A stretch of DNA of 43,204 nt from positions 1 to 43,204 of the forward strand of contig JAAFJG010000040.1 in assembly GCA_013298075.1 (NCBI GenBank), read 5' to 3'. The translations under genes were made by a program, and so were the position numbers. Shown one piece after another: positions 8,327 to 16,039 of the stretch. Numbering within the stretch: the first letter of the stretch is position 1; each line of letters begins with the position of its first letter. The stretch is from Cytophagales bacterium (GTDB lineage Bacteria; Bacteroidota; Bacteroidia; Cytophagales; Microscillaceae). The notes below the pieces were generated by a model. It searched no databases, was not told where the DNA came from, and worked only from the letters and a program-made list of their open reading frames with translations.

Positions 8327-9085
8327 TTATTTTGTTAGTGTTTTTAGTATTTGTTCTAAATTTTGTTTTTTTTGATTTAATGGTTTTTTTTGTGTATCAA
8401 GGTTATTTTTTTGTTCTTGATATTTGTCTGATTCTTGTTTATTAGTCTCAGATTTGTTTTTTAATTCTTTTTTAAGTCTTTGTTCTTCACTTTCTCTTTC
8501 ACCTTTCTCTTTCACTAGACCCTCAAATTTTACTTTTTTAGCAAGTAATTCACTTTTTTCTTTTTCTAGCCTTTTTAGTGTTTTGGGTAATGCTATGTTG
8601 TCACTTTTCGCACTTTTCAAATCTATACCTGCATTATCTGACTGCCATTGTTCATTAACTTTTTTTTGTTGATTGATTTGCTCGCCTAGATTTTCTATGT
8701 TGAGGGCTTTTATTAAAGTTTCAATACTATCTTTTTTTCTTTGAAAGTTTTTTTGATCTTGTATTAGATTTTTTATAGTTTCTTCATTTATTTGTTTTTC
8801 TTTTTCGTTTTTCTTATTGGTTTCTTTTTTTACTTCTATATTTTCTTTGATTTTAGATAGTGTATCTATATCAGCTTTGAATAAAGAAGGCAAGAAAGCA
8901 GGATTGTTCATTTTTTGTAAACTGTCCTTTATACTTGTATTCGAATCTTCATATTTTTTGGATTCTCTAGCATTAGCAGATAATTTATTGTAGACAGACT
9001 GTTCTATGCTTATTTTGTTTTGTGAAAACAAAAGGGAGTGAAAAGAAACAAATATAATTATAATAATAAATATTATTTTTTTCAT
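8327..9085 (-). CDS. Exported coiled-coil protein, smaller
   Basis: A 252-residue protein with a signal peptide (IIFIIIIIFVSFHSLLFSQ) followed almost wholly by K/E/Q/N-rich coiled coil to the C-terminus. Its composition and heptad pattern resemble the first half of the downstream 415-residue protein, so they may form a hetero-coiled-coil. No catalytic motif is visible. Confidence 0.7.
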   Translation of the reverse strand: MKKIIFIIIIIFVSFHSLLFSQNKISIEQSVYNKLSANARESKKYEDSNTSIKDSLQKMNNPAFLPSLFKADIDTLSKIKENIEVKKETNKKNEKEKQINEETIKNLIQDQKNFQRKKDSIETLIKALNIENLGEQINQQKKVNEQWQSDNAGIDLKSAKSDNIALPKTLKRLEKEKSELLAKKVKFEGLVKEKGERESEEQRLKKELKNKSETNKQESDKYQEQKNNLDTQKKPLNQKKQNLEQILKTLTK

Positions 9086-9135
9086 AAGATTTTTTTTGTT
9101 GTTAATTTTAGTTTAATGCTTCTACCTTAGTGGTA

Positions 9136-9918
9136 TTAGTCTTTTTTATTTTTTGGCTCGTCTTTTTTCGGCTCGTATTTTTCAGGATTTTTTAGTTTGT
9201 CACATTCGCCAAAGTAATAACTATTTTCCTTATATTCTGCACAATCTAACCGTTCAATATCTTTCTTTTTTAGCCCAAATTTTACACCTATTGCTTTATG
9301 TTTTCCTATTTTTACTAATGTAGCATTGATATCATCTTGGATAACTTTATTATCTTTGATATACCCAATAATTTGATACTCTTTTAAGTCAGCATCATAT
9401 TGTTGAGTTGTTCCTTCATTATAGGCTTGATGCATTGCATACGTTTTTCCCGATGCCAAAAGCGATATTATTTTATTATAGTGGTCTGCCCATTTTTTAG
9501 CACTCCCCACTGCTCCCGCATATTTTTTTTGCAGTTTAGTAATATCCTCTTCCATGGCTCTTAGTTGTGAAATATCATTACTTTTTTCACAAAAAACCTG
9601 AACCGCAGTTGTAAGCAATGCAATATGATAACTGGCTAATAAGTCTGCCAATTCATTAGATTGTGTACTCGTAATAAGTTTTCCATCCTCAAAACTTTCT
9701 ATCATTTCTTGTAAGGAACCATACTGAGTCTTATTCCACTTCGCATCTTTAGAAGATAGTGTTTCTATTTCTTTTTTGAGTTCTCCATAACTCTTAGGTA
9801 TTTTCCTATCGCCTATAGGCTTTGTTTCTTGCGCAGAATCACAATATTGTACCAAAAAAATAAGCATTCCTGCTATAACAAGCAGAAAAAATAACGGCGT
9901 ATATTTGTTTTTTAACAT
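9136..9918 (-). CDS. Signal-anchored protein sharing its N-terminus with the next gene
   Basis: A 260-residue protein. Residues 1-28 (MLKNKYTPLFFLLVIAGM, then the helix end and QYCDS) are almost identical, also at DNA level, to those of the gene at 9946-10530, while the rest is unrelated by eye. The hydrophobic segment ends in a cysteine (VQYC), but the preceding residues are not a good lipobox, so a membrane anchor is more likely than a lipoprotein. The mature region is helical with four cysteines, and the tail is Lys/Asp/Pro-rich (PKKDEPKNKKD). Function unknown. Confidence 0.7.
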   Translation of the reverse strand: MLKNKYTPLFFLLVIAGMLIFLVQYCDSAQETKPIGDRKIPKSYGELKKEIETLSSKDAKWNKTQYGSLQEMIESFEDGKLITSTQSNELADLLASYHIALLTTAVQVFCEKSNDISQLRAMEEDITKLQKKYAGAVGSAKKWADHYNKIISLLASGKTYAMHQAYNEGTTQQYDADLKEYQIIGYIKDNKVIQDDINATLVKIGKHKAIGVKFGLKKKDIERLDCAEYKENSYYFGECDKLKNPEKYEPKKDEPKNKKD

Positions 9919-9945
9919 TTTTTTATGTTTTTTTAGTGTATGAGT

Positions 9946-10530
9946 TTATTCAATGATTATATCCAGTTGTCGTTTTAGAAAATTATGTATTTCTAATCTT
10001 TTTTGTTTATTTTTATAATACTTAGGTATATCTGTGATATTATCTACTTTTTTTGTTTGTAAGAGATCCAAAACTTCCAAAAATAAATTTATTTCTTTAT
10101 TTTGTTCATTATTTAATGGCATATCCTTATATATATCTATTAGCCTTTCTTTCACTATCCAATCACTTTTATTTTTTTTTAATCTATCTTTCATTGCTGA
10201 AACGGCAATACATAATTCATTAAACCTTTTTATTTTATCAATCAGAGTCATATCCAAGTTATTTCCGATTGCGTTTCTCAAAATAATACTTGCTTTATCA
10301 CTATCAAAATCAATCCCTGATATAAACTTTTCAATATCTTCTGGGCTTTTTGGATATGTTATTTGCTCTTCTACTTCCGTTGTATTTTTTGATACTTCTT
10401 TTTTAGATATATCTTTTTTATCCTCTGAAAGCAATCTTTCTTGTGAGGAATCACAATATTGTACCAAAAAAATAAACATTCCTGCTATAACAAGCAGAAA
10501 AAATAACGGAGTATATTTGTTTTTTAACAT
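9946..10530 (-). CDS. Signal-anchored protein homologous to the C-terminus of the 635-residue protein
   Basis: A 194-residue protein with the same 28-residue anchor as the next gene. Residues ~60-190 align clearly with the last ~130 residues of the upstream 635-residue protein: YPKSPEDIEKFISGIDFD versus YPKTPEQVQAFIDGINFD, both with KRFNELC/KKFNELC and NKEINLFLEV/NKQIELFLEV. This helical extracytoplasmic domain therefore occurs twice in the operon, once on a bare anchor and once fused to a cytoplasmic sensor-like half. It has no recognised family. Confidence 0.75.
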   Translation of the reverse strand: MLKNKYTPLFFLLVIAGMFIFLVQYCDSSQERLLSEDKKDISKKEVSKNTTEVEEQITYPKSPEDIEKFISGIDFDSDKASIILRNAIGNNLDMTLIDKIKRFNELCIAVSAMKDRLKKNKSDWIVKERLIDIYKDMPLNNEQNKEINLFLEVLDLLQTKKVDNITDIPKYYKNKQKRLEIHNFLKRQLDIIIE

Positions 10531-10550
10531 TTTTTTTTAAGTGTATAAGG

Positions 10551-12458
10551 TTATTTTCCTTCGTTTTTTATACCTAATTGTTTATCTAAAAAATCAGCTA
10601 TGTCTTTCTTTTTATCCTTAGTAGCCTTATTATTTATGTAGTAATTAGATACTTTTGTAATATTTGATACTTTGCCTCCTTGCAAAAGACCCGAAACTTC
10701 CAAAAATAACTCTATTTGTTTATTCTGACTATCATTTAACTTTATATTCTTGTATGCTTCTTTTAATCCATCTCTAGCTTTCCATTCACCACTACTCTCT
10801 TTTAATCTTTGTTTTATTCTTTTAACTTCTACACATAATTCATTAAATTTTTTTGTTTTATCAACAAGGGTTTCACTCAAGTTATTTGTCCTTGCATTTT
10901 TCAAAATCCTTGTTGCTTTATCACCATCAAAGTTAATTCCATCTATAAATGCTTGAACTTGTTCTGGTGTTTTTGGATAATCTGATTCGTTTTCAGTTTC
11001 CTTTTCTTTTTCATTTTTTAATGTGTCTTTTAATATTTCATTACCTTTTTTAACTTCTACTAGTCCTTTTTCTGTGGGAAAAGAAGGTATTAAAGCTATA
11101 CCAATAAGAATAAGTACCACCACTATTATACCACCAATAACAAAAGGATTTTGTATTGTTTGTTGTATTGTATTAGCACTGTCTTTAGGTTTGTTATTGT
11201 TATTACTATCTGTTTTTGGACTTTCAGATCGTGTAGTCTCTTGTTTTTTTGGTTTTGGTGTTGGTGTTATTTCATATTCAGTTTTGTTTTCTTCTATGAA
11301 GAACGTACAATCTTCAAATCCTTCAATTTTGATGATGATAGATTCACCTATATTTTTAACTTCATAAGTTACACTATTCATAGTTACATTTTCATAACCA
11401 TTATTTATCTTAATTGATGTTATACTATTAGAAACTCCATTTATTTTGATAGTTATTTTTTGTTTTTTTGTTCCTTGGTTTATTTCTGGAAATGGTTTAC
11501 TTTGGTCATTACTTTCGTTAGATGGCGTTGGTGTTACTGTTGGTCGATATGTTGTTGGTGGTTTTCTTTTTAGTTGAACATTATACAAACCATTAATTTG
11601 CTTAGTAAATTCGTCTTTTGAGATAATACGATTATCATAACCAGCTGCCATAATTTCTATGCTGCCAAGTGTTTCTTCTATTTTTATAGGATTTGATAAT
11701 CCTGCTGAACTTGTACTTGAGTCACCAAGGGAAAGACTTTTATTCGAGGATAAATATATTTTAGCAACTATAGGTTGATCGTTTTCATCTCTAACACAAA
11801 TTTGAAAAGATGTTTTCGGTTGATAATCTTCTAATTTTATAAATGGATAACTACACGTTGTATCTTTTTTATTTTTAGGTATAAAAACGATTCTTTCGTA
11901 TTTTTTGATGTCTTCTCTATCATAATATTTAAAAAATTTAGACAAATCATCTATACTATCAAATTGAATGGCGCATTTTTCACTTCCAAAACTAAGATTT
12001 TTAGGAGTAGTATTTTCTAATTCGTATTTTTTTATATAGTCAATAAAATTTAGTTTGTCTTCTACTGCATTTTCATCAATAGTATCCGCAATAGCACTGT
12101 TTTGGATATATTTTTTATGATATTCTTTGGCTATTTCTTGCAATATAGAAGGAATTTGTTCACTATTTTTTATTTTTTTTCCGTATGGAATTACCAGAGA
12201 AGCCGAAAAATACCCATTTCTGCCTACCCAATCAAATATAGTTTGTGCAATAGTACATATAATATAATCATCTTTTTGTTCAAGTATAAAATACTCAAGG
12301 TTCAGAGAGCCAAATTGCAAATAATTTCTAATATCATAGAGATAATCATTGATATCTTCTAAATTATCTTCAATACCATGTGCTAAGAATGTTTTTTTTC
12401 CTCTTTTTGTACCCCAAAAAACGAGTGCTGGATTATTTATATTTTGTACGACTTTCAT
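10551..12458 (-). CDS. Transmembrane protein: cytoplasmic N-terminal domains, one helix, helical C-terminal domain
   Basis: A 635-residue protein. Residues 1-~130 form an alpha/beta domain beginning MKVVQNINNPALVFWGTKRG, with a core ILEQKDDYIICTIAQTIFDW. Residues ~210-300 resemble a carboxypeptidase-regulatory-like beta module (FQICVRDENDQPIVAKIYLS). A Pro/Thr/Ser linker and a second small beta module (~330-395) follow, then a polar linker. One transmembrane helix lies at ~437-458 (VIGGIIVVVLILIGIALI). The C-terminal ~130 residues are the helical domain shared with the 194-residue protein. Likely N-in, C-out, linking the cytoplasmic NTPases to the envelope part. No exact family identified. 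Confidence 0.7.
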   Translation of the reverse strand: MKVVQNINNPALVFWGTKRGKKTFLAHGIEDNLEDINDYLYDIRNYLQFGSLNLEYFILEQKDDYIICTIAQTIFDWVGRNGYFSASLVIPYGKKIKNSEQIPSILQEIAKEYHKKYIQNSAIADTIDENAVEDKLNFIDYIKKYELENTTPKNLSFGSEKCAIQFDSIDDLSKFFKYYDREDIKKYERIVFIPKNKKDTTCSYPFIKLEDYQPKTSFQICVRDENDQPIVAKIYLSSNKSLSLGDSSTSSAGLSNPIKIEETLGSIEIMAAGYDNRIISKDEFTKQINGLYNVQLKRKPPTTYRPTVTPTPSNESNDQSKPFPEINQGTKKQKITIKINGVSNSITSIKINNGYENVTMNSVTYEVKNIGESIIIKIEGFEDCTFFIEENKTEYEITPTPKPKKQETTRSESPKTDSNNNNKPKDSANTIQQTIQNPFVIGGIIVVVLILIGIALIPSFPTEKGLVEVKKGNEILKDTLKNEKEKETENESDYPKTPEQVQAFIDGINFDGDKATRILKNARTNNLSETLVDKTKKFNELCVEVKRIKQRLKESSGEWKARDGLKEAYKNIKLNDSQNKQIELFLEVSGLLQGGKVSNITKVSNYYINNKATKDKKKDIADFLDKQLGIKNEGK

Positions 12459-12605
12459 TTTATTTTGATAGTAAGTAATGAGATTATTTTTAAAATATAA
12501 TCTCTTGTTTTTTAACTTTTAATATTTATTTTAACTTTATTATTATAATGAGTGCAAATTTAGTATTTTTTTTTAGATATTTTTTTAATTTGCACTATCA
12601 TTTAT
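12459..12605. other. Intergenic region with two inverted repeats and a possible internal promoter
   Basis: One inverted repeat is GAGATTAT (12480-12487) / ATAATCTC (12497-12504). A second is AGTGCAAATT (12551-12560) / AATTTGCACT (12587-12596) with a T-rich 26-base loop. On the minus strand TAAATTTG (12562-12555) matches the -7 consensus, but no clear -33 box is present. This is the largest gap inside the operon and may hold a weak terminator for the GTPase gene plus a secondary promoter for the downstream part. Confidence 0.4.
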
Positions 12606-13787
12606 TTATTTTCCGAAGATTTTCCCCCAAAAACCTCCACCTTTTTTATTTTTAGATGTCTTTTTTGAAGTAATAGTTGCCAACAAATCAAATAGTTTTT
12701 GAGAATCAGCTGGATTAAATTCATATACAACTTTACTTTTGAAATTACCCAAACTAAATTTATATATCAGAAAATCTAAACCATATTTTTCTGCGTAGTC
12801 TTTACAAAGTTCAAGAATTGTTTTGTATTGTTTTTTCAAAAATTCATTTGCCTCTTCTACTATATTATTGTTTTGCCCATCTAATTTTGTGATAACCAAT
12901 ACAATCACTTCTACGGTTTTCATTGTACCATTTGCTTCCAAAAAACCAAGCATAAACTCAAGGTATTTTCTTTGATTAAATGCACTAGGCTGAAAATCAA
13001 TGGCTAAAAATATTACTTTTTGATTAGGACTCTCAAATAAATATTCTACCAACTTTGGTTTTTTTTCTTTGATGTATGCCATATCTCTGGTATAAATATC
13101 TTGAAAATGCTCTCCACTCATTTCAATAAAAGTAAGTGGGTGAATATCTCCTCTACTATCTTTAATATCACAAGCAATATTTTGAATATGGTCTACTGAT
13201 GTAGCAGTAGGCACTCTTCCACTTTCTACTGCTTCTATCAATGTATCAGCATACGCATATCCACTCATATTATGAATAACACGTGTAAGTTTACCTTCAT
13301 TATTTCCATATTGAAGTAGCCCTGCTAATAAACAAGATTTTCCTGAGCCTGCCATTCCAAATACAAATACATCTACTCGATTTAACAATAATGGAGGAAT
13401 ATTTTCCCATTCATCGTAGTTAATTGTTCTGGCTGTTGCAAATAGTATCTCAAATTTATTTTTACTTATGACCCCTCTATCCATCAAATATTCCCCTGAG
13501 AACCAACCATCATCCACCAAGTTTTTAATTTCATTGTCTGTCAATTCCCCGTTATTTATTTGTGTGAGGTATATGTTTCTTTTTTCGTCATTACTCATAG
13601 GTGGTGGAGGTGGATAAAGTTCATCATGTTTTTTTTGTGATAAATATCCTTCTCTCATCAATTCATGTACATCAAAGATGCCATTAGTAATGTGTTCTTT
13701 AATCTTACTATTTTCCATGGTGTCTGACTTTATCTGACTTAGATAATTACTAAACACAGTATTTGGAATGTTTTTTTTGTTTTCCAT
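12606..13787 (-). CDS. Small GTPase-like P-loop protein (intact Walker A)
   Basis: A 393-residue cytoplasmic protein. Residues 1-~120 are a helical adaptor region with two related ITNGIFDVHELMREGYLS / LTDNEIKNLVDDGWFSGEYL type repeats. The NTPase domain follows: G1 GMAGSGKS at 144-151, a G3-like EMSGEHF at ~222-228 and a G4-like TKLD at ~302-305. Motifs fit a TRAFAC-type GTPase. The arrangement of two adjacent GTPases recalls the paired 'double GTPase' proteins of GTPase-centred conflict systems, but that link is only an inference. The upstream gene is a paralogue with a nearly identical first ~60 residues. Confidence 0.75.
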   Translation of the reverse strand: MENKKNIPNTVFSNYLSQIKSDTMENSKIKEHITNGIFDVHELMREGYLSQKKHDELYPPPPPMSNDEKRNIYLTQINNGELTDNEIKNLVDDGWFSGEYLMDRGVISKNKFEILFATARTINYDEWENIPPLLLNRVDVFVFGMAGSGKSCLLAGLLQYGNNEGKLTRVIHNMSGYAYADTLIEAVESGRVPTATSVDHIQNIACDIKDSRGDIHPLTFIEMSGEHFQDIYTRDMAYIKEKKPKLVEYLFESPNQKVIFLAIDFQPSAFNQRKYLEFMLGFLEANGTMKTVEVIVLVITKLDGQNNNIVEEANEFLKKQYKTILELCKDYAEKYGLDFLIYKFSLGNFKSKVVYEFNPADSQKLFDLLATITSKKTSKNKKGGGFWGKIFGK

Positions 13788-13872
13788 TTTATTTTTATTT
13801 TTTATAGTATTCTTAAGTATCTATATTTTATTTATCATTTGTATTTATTTTGATTAGTATATCAACCAAAAA

Positions 13873-15021
13873 TTATTTATTTTTTTTTCCGAAAATTTTT
13901 GCCCAAAGACTATTACTTTTTTTATTTTTAGATATTTTTTTAGAGATAGTATTAGCAAGCAAATCAAATATTTTTTCAGAATCACTTGGATCATGTTCAT
14001 ATACAAATTGATCTTTAAAAACTCCCAAACTAAACTTATGTACAAAAAAATCTATGTTATATTTTTTTTCATATTCATTACAAATAGCAAGAATTATTTT
14101 ATATTTTTGTTCTAAAAATTCTTTTACTTTTTGTTCTATATCATTACCTTTTTCATCTACTTTTGTAACAACTAATATAATCGCTTCTAATTTTTCCATC
14201 ATATCATTTGATTCTAAAAATCTGAGCATAAACTCAATATATTTTCCTGCATTATAGTTATAAAAAGTATGCTGAAAATCAATAGTGAAAAATATTACTT
14301 TTTGATTAGGATTTTCAAATAGATATTCTACTAATTTTGGTTTTTTTTCTTTTAAATATTTCATATCTCTACCATAAGAATCTTGAAAATGCTCTCCACT
14401 CATTTCAATAAAAGTAAGTGGGTGAATATCTCTTTTACTATCCTGAATATCACAAGCAATGTTTTGAATATGGTCTACTGCTGTAGCACTACATAATTTC
14501 CCATCTCCTATCATTTCTATCAAAGTATTAGCATAATTATAGCCACTTACACTATGAACAATAAGTTTGATTAATCCTTTATCATTTCCATATTTAAGTA
14601 AACTTGCTAATAAAGAAGTCCTCCCTGCGCCTGCCATTCCAAACATAAAGACATCTATCCTATTTAATTGTAAAGGAGGAACATCTTCCCATTCATCATA
14701 AGGAATACGTACCCATTCATCATAAGGAATACGTATAGGTTTTTCATCATCCACCAAGTTTTCAATTTCTTTATCTGTCAACTCTCCATTTTTTATTTGT
14801 GTGAGGTATATATTTTTTTGTTCCTCAATACTTATATATGGAGGCGGATAAAGTTCATCATGTTTTTTTTGTGATAAATATCCTTCTCTCACCAATTCAT
14901 GTACATCAAAGATGCCATTAGTAATGTGTTCTTTAATCTTACTATTTTCCATGGTGTCTGACTTTATCTGATTTAGATAAGCATTAAACACAGTATTTGG
15001 AATGTTTTTTTTGTTTTCCAC
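13873..15021 (-). CDS. GTPase-like paralogue with Lys to Arg in Walker A
   Basis: A 382-residue paralogue of the next gene, similar from end to end. Its G1 motif reads GMAGAGRTS (128-136): the invariant P-loop lysine is arginine (R134, codon AGG). G3-like EMSGEHF and G4-like TKVD are kept. The second adaptor repeat seen in the paralogue is shortened and replaced by a perfect 8-residue tandem repeat, RIPYDEW(V/E). It may bind nucleotide poorly or not hydrolyse it and act as a regulatory partner of the intact paralogue. It starts 5 bases after the four-helix membrane protein. Confidence 0.75.
   Translation of the reverse strand: MENKKNIPNTVFNAYLNQIKSDTMENSKIKEHITNGIFDVHELVREGYLSQKKHDELYPPPYISIEEQKNIYLTQIKNGELTDKEIENLVDDEKPIRIPYDEWVRIPYDEWEDVPPLQLNRIDVFMFGMAGAGRTSLLASLLKYGNDKGLIKLIVHSVSGYNYANTLIEMIGDGKLCSATAVDHIQNIACDIQDSKRDIHPLTFIEMSGEHFQDSYGRDMKYLKEKKPKLVEYLFENPNQKVIFFTIDFQHTFYNYNAGKYIEFMLRFLESNDMMEKLEAIILVVTKVDEKGNDIEQKVKEFLEQKYKIILAICNEYEKKYNIDFFVHKFSLGVFKDQFVYEHDPSDSEKIFDLLANTISKKISKNKKSNSLWAKIFGKKNK
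14688..14735. repeat. Perfect 24-bp tandem duplication inside the GTPase-like gene
   Basis: Two adjacent identical 24-bp units (14688-14711 and 14712-14735; each begins CCCATTCATCAT) encode RIPYDEW plus V or E. The paralogue has a single copy (INYDEWE). The perfect identity suggests a recent slippage event directly before the NTPase domain. Confidence 0.9.
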
Positions 15022-15026
15022 TTTGT

Positions 15027-16037
15027 TTATTGGATTGTGATATTGCCTTGTATATTTCTATTATTTCCGCCTTTTTTTCTAATAAGTCCATTACTAGCAT
15101 CAGGTCTTGTAATACTTAAATATGGTATAAATATACACAAATTAATTAACGAAGCAACTATAAAAGTGATTAAGATTTTGATAATAGATGCCCCCGTAAA
15201 ACTTTCCACTGGATTGGTGATATTGATTGTATTTTTAGTTTCAATTTTATCTTTATAACCAAACTCTTTCATTTTATTTTTGTATTCTTTGTGCATATTA
15301 GCATACATTTTATCTATATCATAAAAATAATAGGCTAATTTTGTTCTGCTCCAATTTTCAAATACAGATTGTGCTTTTTTAGTATATTCCTCATATTCTT
15401 TATGAAGATTATCTTGCTCATAGATTTGATTAATTGTTTTTTCCTTTTTCTTAATGGCGTTAGTTATATCAGTTTCAGCCTCTGCAGGAGCATCAAGAAG
15501 TTTAACTTCATCTACTGCTTTTCCTAAAAGTTCTTTGAGTTTAGTTACATATTCTATCCTACTTCTTCTGTCAGCAGTTTTAAGTTGGGTATAGTTACTT
15601 GCCACATTCGTTTTCATTTCTGAAACTTTTGCATTGACTGCTTGGTCATAAGCTAATTTTAAATTTTCAAGATTTTTGATTTTATCCAATCCTGCGTTTT
15701 TAATTTCATCTTTTCTATTAAAATCAGTATCTATATAGTGATGATGAATCACCATCAATATAATAGCTATGGTTGTAAACACAATTCCTAAGACTATTTC
15801 AGGTGTATAGTCTATATCTCTTTGTTGTTGTTTTTTAAAAAAACAAAGTCTATCTATGATAATATAACAAATAATCAATGAAAACAAAGCTATAAACGAA
15901 GCTATCCATATATTTCCATAAAACATATAGTTTGTTCCCATAAATGTTAGGATACCAGAAGTAATTAGTCCTAAAAAGTGAAACCCAGTCACAATAGGAC
16001 TGTTTTTTTGTTGAGTGTTAGCGTTTTGCTCTGCCAT
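15027..16037 (-). CDS. Four-helix membrane protein with a large soluble loop
   Basis: A 336-residue protein. Transmembrane helices lie at ~18-40 (FLGLITSGILTFMGTNYMF), ~44-64 (IASFIALFSLIICYIIID), ~80-102 (VLGIVFTTIAIILMVI) and ~283-307 (IIKILITFIVASLINLCIFI). Between helices 3 and 4 is a ~175-residue charged helical loop. The basic C-terminus RKKGGNNRN suggests a cytoplasmic tail, which with four helices puts the N-terminus inside and the big loop outside. The stop lies 5 bases before the next gene and its start 2 bases after the protease stop. No family recognised. Confidence 0.75.
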   Translation of the reverse strand: MAEQNANTQQKNSPIVTGFHFLGLITSGILTFMGTNYMFYGNIWIASFIALFSLIICYIIIDRLCFFKKQQQRDIDYTPEIVLGIVFTTIAIILMVIHHHYIDTDFNRKDEIKNAGLDKIKNLENLKLAYDQAVNAKVSEMKTNVASNYTQLKTADRRSRIEYVTKLKELLGKAVDEVKLLDAPAEAETDITNAIKKKEKTINQIYEQDNLHKEYEEYTKKAQSVFENWSRTKLAYYFYDIDKMYANMHKEYKNKMKEFGYKDKIETKNTINITNPVESFTGASIIKILITFIVASLINLCIFIPYLSITRPDASNGLIRKKGGNNRNIQGNITIQ

Positions 16038-16039
16038 TA

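Noticed and set aside
9136..10530. Lipoprotein signal in the two anchored proteins
   Set aside because: The residues before the cysteine (LVQYC) do not fit the usual small-residue lipobox, so called as membrane anchors; a variant lipobox cannot be excluded.
13854..14045. 63-codon minus-strand frame
   Set aside because: Out-of-frame shadow of the 3' end of the GTPase-like gene.
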